Part shown: positions 8,533-20,626 of the stretch, piece by piece
Position numbering within the stretch: position 1 is the first letter of the stretch
How the letters are laid out: each line of letters begins with the position of its first letter
Assembly (NCBI GenBank): GCA_001557505.1
Contig: LSAX01000004.1
Span: 930,001-994,000 of the forward strand
Origin: Reticulascus tulasneorum
Taxonomy: Eukaryota > Ascomycota > Sordariomycetes > Glomerellales > Reticulascaceae
DNA length: 64,000 nt
Direction of reading: 5' to 3'
Notes under the pieces: generated by a model
What the model was told of the DNA's origin: nothing
What the model saw: only the letters and a program-made list of their open reading frames with translations
Databases searched by the model: none
Made by a program: the position numbers and the translations under genes

Positions 8533-10306
8533 TCATGTCCTAGACTGATACTTCAAATACATAGGAACGGCTGGTTTGTGAGCAGAGTGCTTGTTCCGAT
8601 TGATCTGCGTTGGCAATATCGAAGACGGCTTGCCACCCTTGTCACACAACTGGAAGTCGAAGCTCGCCACGAACATGGCCGTCGTGACGGCAATCTCCAT
8701 TTTCGCAAACTTAAAACACCCCATCAGCTTTGGTCCAGGTGGAAATTAGGTAGAATGCAGGTAGACTCACTTTCATGCCGACGCAGGGATGGAGCCCCGA
8801 GCCCCAGCCAACGTACCCGTGGGCTGCAATCTTCTTGTCCTCCTGTCGCTCAGGCAGATATCTCCCCGGATCCCATCGCAACGGATCGGGATAGATCTCC
8901 GAGTTCATGTTCGTGTCGTCCATGAGATATACGGCAAACGCATCGTTGGGGATGACTTCGCCAGAAGCCCCGATGGGTACATCCTTGCCACTGACATTGC
9001 GCCGGAATCCGCATCCCGACATCGTGAGGCGGATCGTCTCCTTTAGCGCCAGGTCGATGAGAGGGAAGTCGGCCTCCCAGTCGTCCATCGTCAGCTTCTT
9101 GAGAACCTCCGCAGGGGATTCGTCTTCGGATGTTCGGTGCTTGGCGACCGCCGCGTCGACCTCTTGCTGGATCTGCGTGTACCAGTGAGGATCGAGGGAG
9201 AGGTAGCAGAGGAGCCAGGCCGCATTGATACCGCTGTTAATCAGGCCCGCGAAGAGAGCTCCGATGACGAACTGGCACAGATCAGGTTAGACACACGCGG
9301 CTCAACAGCTCTCCCTTTTGTAATGTAGGGACTCACCGCGACAACCTCGACAGTGCTATCCCCCTGGTCCATGCACATCTGCAGCGCATCTCTGCCCTTG
9401 ACTCCGTTCTTCTTTCGCTGCTCGATAATCTTGCCCAGGATCAGGTACATCTGCGTCCCGCTCCATAGCCTGTTCAGGTGGCCAAGCGTCGGGATCCACG
9501 GGAACAGCAGCTTGGCCCCCGTGCTCGCCGAGTCGATGGCCTCGAAGATCCTGAGCGTCTTGGCCATCATCGCCTCGTCCTCCGCAATCTCGTCGCACCC
9601 GACCGTGCGCAACGTTAGCTGGAAGACGAGCTGGTACAGGTCCTGGAAGGGGTCCATGACCATGACGGGCTCGTTTGCGAGGCGTTCCATCGTGTCGCGG
9701 GAGTCGGTGAGGAGGAGCGGCAGCCTAGTTATGAGGTTCTCGCGGCGCATGAGCCTGACGAAGTTCTTCCTCATCTTCTCGGAGAACCGCTCTTCACTGG
9801 TGCGCTCCGTGTCGACGTCGACTCTTGGGGCAGCGTTGAAGAGAACCGCATAGCTATGTACTCGCTGCTGTCAGCCGCCTGTGGTGGTTCAAGAAACCTC
9901 AAGGTGCAGTCGTTTCCATGTGTCTTTTGTGCAAGTGATCTACGGACGGGATGGATTCATTCAGTTCTTACCCCTCTGTAAAGTTCAAATTACGACTCTC
10001 GAAAAAGGTCTTCCGCCCATCCTCCCCCGACAGCCCAATGATGCGAAGCTTCCCGAAGTAGAAACTATACTGGCCCGAGCTGGACTTCCTCGCATGCTCC
10101 GTCATGAAATCGCTCCGCGCACTGAAGAACCGCAGGGCCCCGAGGATGGGATACGCCTCCACGAGTTTCGGTGCATTTTTGGGGAACGCGGGGCGCCAGA
10201 GCAAGACTCCGAGGGCGTAAGTGAGACCGCACAGGAGGAGGATCCAGGCACTGGTGGGCCAGTTTTGCGGATGCAAGGCCGCCATGGTCTGCGGGGTGAA
10301 CCCCAT
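8533..10306 (-). CDS. Cytochrome P450, CYP7/CYP8-like, atypical I-helix
   Basis: Four exons on the minus strand: 9972-10306, 9337-9853, 8771-9271, 8533-8709, giving 509 residues. Introns of 118, 65 and 61 bp have GTAAGA, GTGAGT and GTGAGT donors; joins restore NFTEGYAVLF, VEVVAFVIGALF and CVGMKFAKMEIA. A second in-frame ATG (10285, MAALHPQNW) is a good alternative start. An N-terminal membrane anchor (SAWILLLCGLTYALGVLLW) points to the ER. Helix K has E-T-I-R and the heme loop is WGSGLHPCVG (Phe replaced by Trp). The I-helix reads AGLINS instead of AGxDTT, so the acid-alcohol pair for O2 activation is missing, as in prostacyclin-synthase-type P450s. A rearranging or peroxide-using enzyme is possible; the substrate is unknown. 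Confidence 0.88.
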
Positions 10307-11752
10307 TAGTTACTATCAAGAACGGTATCACGTTGAGCCCTGTTGGGTATGGGCTAGGGTGAAAGGCTGCAACCAAGGAGGAATCACTTGCAGGCGGGAA
10401 TGCGAGATGGGCCGGCCTGATATATGTTCCGCGAGGACGCCATGCGAGTCTCAGAGTGTCGTATCCCCCTCCACATCCCCTTCAACTCGACTGCTACAAT
10501 GTTACGCCGTCGGGCTCTTCCAAGACCCCGCATCGTGACAATATTGTTAGCTGCGACCGTCGACGTGTGTCGCCGGACGAACGAATAAGCGCCTCCCCAT
10601 TTATCAGGTTGGTTTGTCAGGGTGCGTCGGAAAGCCGTGCGTGCAGCGGAACTTCAATAAGATCTGACCCGTCCCCTGCGCTGCCACCCTCCCCTGTTAC
10701 CCCACCGTATATCTTATTTACCATCTGGGCAACTCGTTCCCATATCAAGGTTTTTAAGGTGTGGAGCCGAGCCCCCGATTGCGCTGTTAGTTCGAAGGAA
10801 GAACCGCGCCGCGGGCCACCACACTCCACACCACACACTCCTGCGCCGCAGCCATCGTCTCATGTAATGCAATGGCCCGCCCAATAATAGTGGCCTCGTC
10901 CGTTGGTCTTGGGACCCAACATTGAAGCTCCAGCGTGTACGGCCATTTGAAGATGCTACCCCCAACGGTGCCAGTGGTTCTCGAGACCTAGATTACTCAA
11001 GTAGCTTACCTCGCTTAAAGGTACGAAGTCTAGCCTGTGACTGGAGGTGTTAATAGAAGCATGTCGGTGTGAGAGCTCAATCTGGAAATGCACCGGGAGT
11101 GGGGTCAATGTCCAGCTGCATGCCCCATCCTCCAGTAACAGACTATGAATTGCGAGAAAAAACCAACAAAGTCTTTGTACTACGTAGTACTTCATAATTA
11201 AGACCAGGCATCGTTAGTGCTGATATAAGGAGCCGTCCACTATGAGGTGGTATCGTGGTTCCCCCTTGTATCGAGATACGAGTTACCCATTGAAGGCTGA
11301 CGATAGTTGAAGCCCGCCCAACTTGGACGATTAATGAAACGAACAAACTATTAAACGATGCTTACCTAAGATCGCAACACAACATCAGCACTACCGGTTC
11401 TACGTACCCTTCCAATAAGAGTCGAGATTTACAAACGACGGCTGTCTCTAGTATACCTCACAAAACATGATATGCATGTCTACGAGTAAGACGGTAAGCA
11501 TGACGATGAGATGAAGCTACTTCTATGGCAAGCGAAGGGTATCTAGATAACTACAAACGAAAGATGCACTCTAATAACCCAGAACCAGGGGAGAACCCAA
11601 TGTCTCACGACAGCCTTTCGTCCAATGCTGCCAAACGCCGCATCCTTTGAACAAAAGAGAAAGAGGAGACTACCCTCCAACTCTTACAAACACTGACAGT
11701 CATATCGCGGCATCGATATATGCACACCACACGGCCGAAGATCGGTGTATCA
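10307..11752. other. Gene-free stretch upstream of the P450 gene
   Basis: About 1.4 kb with no frame resembling a known protein. The first part is the P450 promoter side; the rest is the 3' flank of the next minus-strand gene. No TATA, repeat or RNA gene could be supported. Confidence 0.55.
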
Positions 11753-12613
11753 CTAAACAGCCTCCCAGTCCATCGCATCCACCATAAAGTCCCACGGCTC
11801 CTCTTCCTTCTCAGCCTCGATACCATTTGCTCCTCTCCCGTTCGTTTCCTCTGCCACCCGCTGTTGAGCAATCGAAAGTCCGACATCGAAGCCGATGAAA
11901 ATCGTCGTCAAGATGTTCTCAAGGTCATAGTTCTCCAAGGGGACCGGCTGTGCATTCCGGCTGCTATTGTTCTCCTTCCCAGGCTCGGATAAATCATCAG
12001 CGTACTTCCAGCGGTTCCTCAGGTCTTTCGCTCTTTGTAGGCATCTCCTGACCTCTCCCTGGCCCATGGCCTCGTGTAACGGGTTCTCCGGGTCGTCCAA
12101 CGCAGCAAGAACGTTTTGATGGTAGGCATGGACGGCTGGTCTGTCGTTCGTGGCGCCGCCACCATCGCGCTGTTCAAGCAACGTATGAAAGTCGCGTGAC
12201 ACTCCAATGCCAAACACGCCAAGTAGATGCACCAAGGCTCTTTCCAGCAGCATGTAGTATTCGAAGAAATCGAGCTTGAACATCTGCTCCCTCTCTGCCG
12301 CCAGGACTGGGTTAAGCGGGTAGTGTTCGGATCCCGGCTTCGCAATTGCCATTTGCCATGCGGCCCCGAGAAACGAAAGCTTCCAATTGACCCGTGTCGC
12401 AATCTTTCTAAAGCGCTCCAGCTCTTGGGCTGGACTGAGAGGTCTGTTCGACGTATTGTAGGATGCTGTTGACGTGGCTACCGGCGTGATGGCTGATGTT
12501 GTCGAAGGAGGAAGGTTCGGCAGGGTTCGAGGGGCTGAAGACGAGTTTCGACACGATGATCTCGAGGCCCAAATCGAGTCGTTGAGGCCCTTTGGCCTCC
12601 GCGAGCTCTGCAT
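11753..12613 (-). CDS. Conserved fungal protein of unknown function
   Basis: Single exon, 286 residues from M at 12613 (MQSSRRPKGLNDSIWASR); an upstream ATG at 12664 would add 17 hydrophobic residues. The first ~70 residues are Ser/Thr/Pro-rich and probably disordered. Residues ~75-250 look like a helical domain (ELERFRKIATRVNWKLSFLG, FKLDFFEYYMLLERALVHLL, LENYDLENILTTIFIGFDVG), and the end is acidic (EAEKEEEPWDFMVDAMDWEAV). No signal peptide or convincing membrane helix. I do not recognise a named family. Codon use and the well-ordered helices make it a real gene; its place near klpA gives no functional hint. Confidence 0.7.
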   Translation of the reverse strand: MQSSRRPKGLNDSIWASRSSCRNSSSAPRTLPNLPPSTTSAITPVATSTASYNTSNRPLSPAQELERFRKIATRVNWKLSFLGAAWQMAIAKPGSEHYPLNPVLAAEREQMFKLDFFEYYMLLERALVHLLGVFGIGVSRDFHTLLEQRDGGGATNDRPAVHAYHQNVLAALDDPENPLHEAMGQGEVRRCLQRAKDLRNRWKYADDLSEPGKENNSSRNAQPVPLENYDLENILTTIFIGFDVGLSIAQQRVAEETNGRGANGIEAEKEEEPWDFMVDAMDWEAV

Positions 12614-13342
12614 GGTGATGCGAAAGAAGAATATCTGGTCGCGAGGAAAAAGAGGCAGGATCAATGGACAAATTGTAATGCTCCTGTAACTCTAAAGAAA
12701 TGATCGAATAATGAGAACACGAGAACCATACTGGACAGGTCCAATCCGCCAGTCCTTATGGCCAAGGCGAGTCTGCCGCATTTGCGTCGAGTGATGTCGC
12801 TCTGGGGCACACTGTTCGAGGACGGGTCGTCAGTCGGGCCAACTGTGTTTCAATTTGGGGGGTTGATGCGACTCGGAGATTTAAGTTAGTATGTCTAGCC
12901 TAACTTCGTAGAGCGTCCCTGCCACGAGGCGGCTGCTTTAGTGACAGCAGTGGGGCTGGAGCTGGTGGGGGCGCATGGCAGGCACGGGTGACTGGATCCT
13001 GAAGAAGCAGGAACCACCAACCCTGCCCAAAATGGGCCTGTGCCAGCAATTGAGTAAGTGACAACGCCTTGCGCAAATCCTCAGATAATAGCCCGTGAAA
13101 GCTCGTATGAAGATGGGGCAGTTTCTTGATCTACGAAAGTAGGCCATTGCCTCTCTTACTGGGCAGAATCTCTGCTCACAAATAAAAGGTAGTCCTCGCA
13201 GCAAGATGTACTCGTATGAATTTCTATCAATTTACAAGTTTCAAACCATGGCATGCCTACTTCATTTCATCCGTCATATTGTGGAACAACCGCGCTCGAA
13301 CCCATAAAGCCAAATGAAAAAAAAACTCCTGCCAATTTGGTT
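12614..13342. other. Intergenic region between unknown gene and kinesin gene
   Basis: 730 bp holding the 5' side of the 11753-12613 gene and the 3' flank of the kinesin. No coding sequence or repeat recognised. Confidence 0.6.
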
Positions 13343-16300
13343 TTATACCTTCTTCGTAGCCTTGGCCGTGCCGATATGGGTATTATGAACCTGGTCGGGT
13401 TAGCAGGAGAAGACGAAAACGGGGAAGAATGGGGCATCAAAACTAACCTTGGTAGCAAATCTCAAACTGGTCAACGTCTCCTTGAGATGCGCCTCAAGCG
13501 GGCTAACCATGACAAACATAAGCGTCTTGCTATTCCCGCCCAGCGAGTACTGGAGCAGATGCGTCAACTTCGAATTCCGGTACGGCACGTGGCCTGATCC
13601 ACGACCCAGGGCCTCGATCACATCCCCCAAGCAAGCAAGACTCTTGTTGATGTTCTGCGTCTCCTTCATCCTGTCTCCCTCCGCACCGGATTGCTTCAGA
13701 CGCTCCGAACCCGCCAGGTCGACGAGATTCAGAGTACCCTCGCAGCGCTCTCCCGTAGCCGAGTTGGTGCCCACCAGCTTCAGAACGAAAACGCTGTGGG
13801 AGCGGGAGGAGCGCTCGTTGGATTTCGTGGCGGCGACGCTGCGGTTGGACTGAGCTTCAGAGAGCATCATTTCTACCTTGTCGGGGGAGTCGAGGTACAC
13901 TGTCTTGCAGTTAAGGACTGTTGTTTGCTTCCGGGTCTCGTCATGACGAATCTCGAGTTTCTTGGTCTTGCTGTCTGCGTCACGACCATTTGGAACGAGT
14001 AGGTCGTGGAGCTCTTCGTTGTATACTTCGACAAAGCACCCTTCCATGGTATACGTCCAGGACTTCTCCTTCAACTTGGTGATTGTGTCGTAGATCATGT
14101 GCGTCGCTCGAGGAATCATGCCGTCCGTCGAAGACATGGTATGAGTCTTTCCAGAACCAGTCTGGCCGTAGCAGAAGATGCACACGTTGTATCCATCCAG
14201 GGCGCTCTGCACGAGCTGCGAGATCTCGCCGAAGACATCCACGTTCTGTGCACCGGGAGTGAACACTCGGTCAAACTCAAATGAGAAGTTCTTCCGCGTG
14301 ACGTTGCCGAGACTGCTCTTCTCCTCTGGACCTAGCAGGCCAATCTCGGCTGATGTCTTCTCATCTGGGAACGAGATCTTCGCAGAATCACCATCAGCCT
14401 CATCCAGGACCGGCCGTACTCTGCACATGACTCGGATATTGCCCTTCAGCTCCTGGTATTTGTTGAAGAGGACTCGTCGCTCGGTCTCCTCCTTGATGAG
14501 CTTCTCTCGCGACTCTTCGGCATTTCGAATCGCCTCCTGTAACTGGGACTCCATCCTGGCGAATGAATCCGACTGTGCCTTGGTATCCGACTCAAGGAAT
14601 TCGACGTGTGACTTGAGAGAGTTGATCTTGGCCTCCAGGGTCATGTTGGAAGCAGCCATCTCGGACAAATTTCTCTCCAGATTCTTTTTCAGACTCTGCT
14701 CTCGGTCCAAGTCTCCCTTCACATCCTCTGCCTCCGCTCTCATATCTTGAATTTCACGGTCCTTCTTTTGCAGCGCAAGGTTCAAGTCCTGCTGTTCATT
14801 CCCTAGCCTTGTCCTCAGCTCCTGGACCTCTTTGGACTTCTGGCCTCGCTCGTCGTCAAGTTCTACCCGATAATGTCGATCGAGAGCCTCTAACGCTTCA
14901 CGGTGCTCTTTTTGCAATCTGTTAGTCTCGTCGTTGAGTTCTCTGCGAAGCTCTTCCAGTTCGTGTCGATGTTTCCTGGACTCATCTTCGAGTTCGTATT
15001 TGTGGCTTCGCCGTTCAGATTCAGCGTCTAGCGTTAATCTCTGCAGTTGATCTCTTGTGCTGTCAAGGTCAGTTTGGAGAATTCGGTTCCGATCTTCAAG
15101 TCGGTTTCGTTCGGTTTCGAGTTCGGTCGCTGGTCTACATTAGTCTTTCCGTTGCCACTTAGCGGATCATCTTGGACAAGTACCTCGCCTCTTATGTAGC
15201 TCGATCGTCTCGTCCATAGCCTTCCTATCTGAGAGAGTGCTGTCCATCATTGCCTTCACCACCTTAAACTGAGATTCGACTTCACCCAATCTCTCGTCGA
15301 CATCCCAGGCTGTATACGCGGTTACATTAGAAAACTTGGTCAAGAAAGGTAGTTTGTTAGGAGAAGGGGACTTGGTTGGGGATTGAGCTTTGACGGCAGA
15401 CATAAGTGTCTCCTCGAAACGATCCAACTCGGCCTTTACCCGCTCAGGTGCAGGAGTCGTTGGCTGAGCCACTGAGCTTGCCGCAGAACTCTTTGGTCGG
15501 GTCACTTGGTGCTTGGTAGTGTTTTCTCTTCGCGTTGAAGCTCGCATGGTGACATTGTCCATTCGCGTACTTGAACATCTAGTTGAAACTGGGAGGCTGA
15601 TATCTTGCTTGGAAAACACTTGATTCCCATTCCACAATGAGTCTTCGCGCGGCTTGTCTCTGATTGATAGAGCACCGAAGGTGGTGCTGAGAGAGACTTC
15701 TCTGGTGCGTGACAATCTTGGTGTTGACTTGCTAGCTCTGACTTTCTTGAAATGCAATGTGTTGAGGTATGGAAGATTTGGCTGACGCTGCTGGGGGTTC
15801 GTACCATTTTGCCCGGGTGCTTCGTCGAATTCATCATCGTGACGATGTCCAAAGGCTGTCTGGGGTCTTGAGGCGGAGTTGGCGGTTTTCGGTCTGCCAT
15901 TGACGGAACGACTGTTAGAGAGTGCCGTCTTCGGTCGTTCGAGTCTGCCTGGTCCGTGACTGCTGGAAAAGCTGCTATTTGAGGTGTGTCGCGATATTGT
16001 GGAGGCATTAGAGGTTTGGCGTGGCGGGTAAATGCTGGTAGGTGGTTTTATCTACGATATTCACGTCAGCCAGGCCCTCGATCAGTACTAGCGTGTGGCA
16101 TCGTGCTGAAGCATGAAGCCGCATCATTGGAGTCGTTCCTATATCTGAAGCCAAGAGGTGACGAAGACAGAATTAGCACTTACTCCTGTTCCGATAAGAT
16201 TTGTCGCCTTAGGATGTGTTCGAGGAGCGGGAGTGGCAGCAGTGGCTGATCGTGGGTATTCGATTGCCCGGTCTGATAGAGGCTTTCGCTTTGCTTCGGG

Positions 16301-16647
16301 CTGAAAGGCTGTGGGCAACAAGATCAGCAATTGCGACAATCAACATTGTGAGAGAGGTAGTCTAACCAGGCTGTTGAATCTCGCGCTTCAAGCCCGTCTT
16401 GGGCGGGGGCGGAAGCATAGAAGGTTGTGCGCGAGCATTGTTCTGCGACTCGCTGAGTTCGTGTAATCCGGGTGCAGGAGCACCAAGCTGAGGGATCCGT
16501 GTCCGATTCATCGCTGAGGCTCGGAAAGACTGCGTTGCGAATAGTGTCAGTCTCGAACCCGCAGTAGTACACACATTCATTCTCTGCATGCATGGAGACC
16601 GGGGGAGGGATGAGGAGACAACGTACTGGGTTCTCTGAGTTGTCCAT
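13343..16647 (-). CDS. klpA: Kinesin-14 (C-terminal minus-end-directed motor, KlpA/Kar3 type)
   Basis: Six exons (16627-16647, 16367-16529, 16184-16308, 15184-16051, 13448-15129, 13343-13390) give 968 residues; introns are 97, 58, 132, 54 and 57 bp. Residues 1-~390 are a basic, Ser/Pro-rich tail able to bind microtubules or cargo, ~394-615 a coiled coil for dimerisation, and ~621-960 the motor. The motor has P-loop GQTGSGKT (~714-721), switch I NERSSRSHS, switch II LVDLAGSERL and the neck-motif order of C-terminal kinesins (GNIRVMCRVRP). The last exon restores the family ending LRFATKVHNTHIGTAK. The first exon of 21 nt codes MDNSENP; an internal start at 16511 (MNRTRIPQLG) is the alternative. 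Role: spindle and cytoplasmic microtubule organisation. Confidence 0.95.
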
Positions 16648-17314
16648 GCTAAGGATGTTCTTCGCGCGACGGAGAGCAACAGGAATCAAAATATAGGAAA
16701 CAAGGAGCAAAGCTCCAGCTCTTGACGCGGTGGCAGACGTTGTGAAGTTGGAGTATGCACAACTCTCCAAGGATTTGTTGGTTTCCTTTCCCGATTTGGC
16801 GTGTGCAGACACGGATGGCATCCACTTGTGCTTGGGAGCTAATATTTACTTGCGGGTTGGCGGTTGTGACGGGGCAACCAGATTTACACTTTTCGGTACC
16901 CGGGTATATTCTTGGGTGTTTATGCCTCGACTTCCAGGCTGCAACCAAGGACTGCCGCTATGGAGCCAAGTCATCCCACGCTAAGCCCAGTACGGAAAGC
17001 TCTCAGCCACTGCTCGAGCGTCCTGACATGTGTCTCAAAGAATTTCTTTTTCACATGTCGCTGCGCAAAAATGGCATGACGTCCTCCGCGCCGAACGGAG
17101 TCTCACCGTGACTTGTTCCTTCAGAGACGCGAAAGTTTTAAGTTTTCCCTCTTTGTGGCAACACTTTTGCCCAAATAGCTTCTTGCAGCCTCGAAAGCGG
17201 TCAAGTCGGCCGGTTTTGGTCATTCGATGTTGCGATACTTGCACAGCTCGGTCTGTCTTTGACTTGCACACACTGTACTTAGCTCTTGACCACTCTCGGC
17301 ACGCGACACTCGAG
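16648..17314. promoter_or_regulatory. Divergent promoter region, kinesin / acyltransferase
   Basis: The 667 bp between the two divergently read start codons must hold both promoters and leaders. No TATA box or named operator could be supported by eye. Confidence 0.5.
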
Positions 17315-18346
17315 ATGGAGAAGTTCAGTCAGTTCCGCGACAAAGGTAATACTGCCAGCAGGCTAAGGCTCAGGTCTAGAAAACACTGACGGTCCTTAGG
17401 CTCGGGCATCTCGCCATTTATGCCTGTGAAGACACCTCGCAGCGCCCCATCCTTCGCCCTCCACGCCTTCATCTTCTTCCTCCGCCTACCATTCTTCATC
17501 ACCTATGTCATCACCTACTTCCTTTTCCTTCACTACCTTCCTCTCCCGGTCGCCGTGCGCAAAGTACTACTATGGGGAATGATGGGCATACCCGGCATTT
17601 GGTGGGTGGATTTGCAGCTTGATGGCGTACGAAGAGGAACGCTAGCCGAGCAGCCGCCGCAGCGATTCCCACACCCAGGCTCGATCATCGCCGCCAACTT
17701 TACCTCGCCGATAGATGCGATCTACCTTGCTGCGATTTTCGATCCGATCTTCACGGTGTCGTATCCAGGAACGAAACAAGTCGAGCGCATTAGCCTGCTA
17801 CGAGCAGTTGTTCAGGCACTTGCGCCTGTTCGATTTGCGCCGCCTACGAGGGCAAGATTCACAGATCTGAAAGCTCTCATGGAAAAATACCCTGACCGCG
17901 TGGTCGCCGTCTTCCCAGAATCGGGAACGACAAACGGAAAGGGTGTCCTTCCGTTCAGTCCGAGCCTCCTCGCCGCCCCACCAGATGTCCACATCTTCCC
18001 CGTAAGCATCCGCTACACTCCGGCAGACGTCACAACCCCAGTCCCACGGAAGTGGATCAAGTTCCTCTGGGATCTGCTATCGCGACCCACGACATGTATC
18101 CGTGTTCGCGTGGCCGATAGCATCTTCAACTCCTCGACCGCGCAGACGAACGGGATATCCTCGGCGAGGGAGAATGGTTCCGCACAGCAGAGACTGGTCG
18201 AAGATTTGTCGCTGGTCCCAGAGGAACAGAGGGTGCTTGATCGCATAGGAGAAGCGCTGGCGAGGCTGGGGCGCAACAAAAGGGTTGGGCTGACACTGCG
18301 TGATAAGGCTGCATTTGTGGATGCCTGGAACGGGAGGAAGAGATGA
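17315..18346 (+). CDS. VPS66: Vps66/Loa1-type lysophosphatidate acyltransferase-like protein
   Basis: Exons 17315-17345 and 17400-18346 (intron 54 bp, GTAATA donor, CACTGAC branch) give 325 residues beginning MEKFSQFRDKGSGISPFMP. A hydrophobic stretch at ~32-58 (LHAFIFFLRLPFFITYVIT...) anchors it in a membrane. PlsC-type blocks follow: NFTSPIDAIY (~110-119), then VFPESGTTNGKGVLPF, matching the glycerophosphate-binding EGTT block. The first block has Phe111 where the HX4D motif carries its catalytic His; Asp116 is kept. Yeast Loa1/Vps66 acts in lipid-droplet triacylglycerol formation and vacuolar sorting; the same role at the ER is likely here, but the missing His leaves catalysis open. Divergent from klpA, convergent with ILV3. 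Confidence 0.85.
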
Positions 18347-18645
18347 AGCAGAAACAGGACAGGATGTTGCAGCAAGATATCGCATTTGGGTGGTAGCTGT
18401 TGCGCTTTTCGCGGGAGTTGCATTGCTGGGGGCTCGGGTTCGTCATTCATGCCGGTCCCGTCAAAACTATTTTTGATTTACGAAGCTCCATGTTGTACTT
18501 TTAGTCCAGTATACCATAGCACCGATCTTTGAAAATGGGTTTCAATACGGAACTCAGGTTATCTGATGTCAGAAGCAACTTAACTCCTATTCCATTACCT
18601 TTTCCAAGCCATCTTCCTAGTATTGACAGCAAAACGAGGCACCGT

Positions 18646-20513
18646 TCAAATCTTCCCATCAGTAATACATCCGTGACTGGCATCGCTCACTAGCGAAGCA
18701 TACTTCTTCAACGTTCCCTTGGCATACTTTAGCGCGGGTGCCTTCCAGGCCTTCCTGCGCCTCTCCATCTCCTCCTCTGGGACGTTCGTGTCAATAACCC
18801 TCTTCTCCGCATCAATGATGATGTTGTCGCCGTCCTGGACAAGGCCGATTGGACCACCTTCCTGCGCCTCCGGAACAATATGTCCAATCAAGAAACCGTG
18901 GCTGCCTCCTGAGAATCGTCCGTCTGTCAGCAGCGCAACATCTTTACCGAGACCGGCTCCCATGATTGCGGAACTGGGCTTCAGCATCTCCGGCATGCCC
19001 GGTCCGCCCTTTGGACCTTCGTATCGAATGATAACAACCGTCTTCTCGCCCTGCTTTATCTCGCCACGCTCAAGTGCCTCAATAAATAGATCCTCGTCGT
19101 CATAACAGCGTGCCTTTCCTTCGAATCTCAGTCCTTCCTTCCCGGTAATCTTGCCCACAGACCCGCCGGGAGCCAACTGGCCTCGGAGGATTTGAATATG
19201 GCCGCTAGGCTTGATGGGATTGCTAAAAGGGCGGATGATCTGCTGATCACTAGGGAAGTCGGGCATATCCTCGACATTTTGCTTCATTGTCTTGCCTGTT
19301 ACAGTGATGCCTGATCCATCAAGCATACCCTCCTTCAGGAGGAACTTCAATAGAGCGGGCGTGCCTCCGATTTTGTGCATATCGGCCATGACGTACTTGC
19401 CAGAAGGCTTCAGATCAGCAAGAAACGGTGTTCGGTTTGAAACGGACTGGAAGTCTTCGACAGTTAACTTGATGCCAACAGCATCAGCCATAGCCAACAG
19501 GTGAAGAACGGCGTTCGTGCTTCCGCCTAAGATATTGACAACGATCATTGCATTTTCGAATGCTTGTCGAGTCAGAATGTCACGTGGCCGGATGTCCTCC
19601 TTCAGCAGGTTCCTCATGTAAGGGCCGACGCTCGCACATTCTGCTTTCTTGCTAGCATCCTCGGCCGGGCTGCTACTACTACCAGGCAGTGTCAATCCGA
19701 GGGTTTCAATGGCGACAGCCATAGTGTTGGCGGTATACATTCCACCGCATGCGCCGCCGCCGGGGCAAGCATTTCGAATAATATCGAACCGTTGCTCCTC
19801 GGTGATCTCGCCGGTGATGTACTGCCCATAGGCCTGGAAAGCAGATACGATGTCAATCGACTCGCCTGACATACTGCATCCCGGTTGGATGGTTCCGCCA
19901 TAGACCATTATACTTGGGCGGTTGAATCGTCCCATCGCGATGGCAACACCGGGCATGTTCTTATCGCAACCTGGCAAGGAGATATTGCCATCGTACCATT
20001 GCCCATTCATCACGGTCTCGATACTGTCGGCAATGATCTCCCGACTTTGCAGTGAGTATCGCATGCCCTTTGTTCCCATACTGATACCATCCGACACGCC
20101 AATTGTATTAAATCGATACGGGATCAGCCCGGCCTTTGCGACAGACTCGCGCACGATTGCCGAGAGATCCATAAGGTGCATGTTGCACGGATTGCCTTCG
20201 TACCAAACAGAGGAGATGCCAACTTGGGCTTTCGACATGTCGGCCTCGCTGAGCCCAGTCGCGTACAGCATAGCCTGGGACGCTCCTTGCGACTTGGGTT
20301 GTGTTATGGTGGCAGAGACCTTGTTGAGCTTCTCTTCGGCAGGTCGAAAAGACGTAGCAGATAAAAGACGCCTACAATCAAGTCAGTCATACTCGCGTGC
20401 CTCCAATTGGACAAGCTCAGAAGTTCGTACGCATTGTGTGCTGGTCGCGAAAGGCGACGTCTCGACACAGCTCGAAGAGCTTGTGAAGGAAAGCCAAGCG
20501 GCCGAGAGAGCAT
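18646..20513 (-). CDS. ILV3: Dihydroxyacid dehydratase, mitochondrial (branched-chain amino acid synthesis)
   Basis: Exons 20431-20513 and 18646-20371 (intron 59 bp, GTACGA donor, CTGAC branch, TAG acceptor) give 602 residues, normal for fungal Ilv3. The basic, Ser-rich start [20 protein letters not shown] is a mitochondrial presequence. The enzyme dehydrates 2,3-dihydroxyisovalerate and 2,3-dihydroxy-3-methylvalerate to the 2-oxo acids that lead to valine, leucine and isoleucine. The three iron-sulfur-cluster cysteines are visible: GNPCN (C90), PGCDKNMPG (C163) and GGGACGG (C236), together with the C-terminal GRFSGGSHG and PEA motifs. The TGAGTCA element upstream suggests general amino-acid control. 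Intact; no odd features. Confidence 0.97.
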
Positions 20514-20626
20514 CTTGTCCAGATTCGCCAAGAGTCCTGTAAGAGAGGTGAAGAAATGGCTAGAAGAGCGATTGGCAGCTCCTATATCATCATGCACTAT
20601 TTATTGGGAGATGAAGAGATCTCGTG

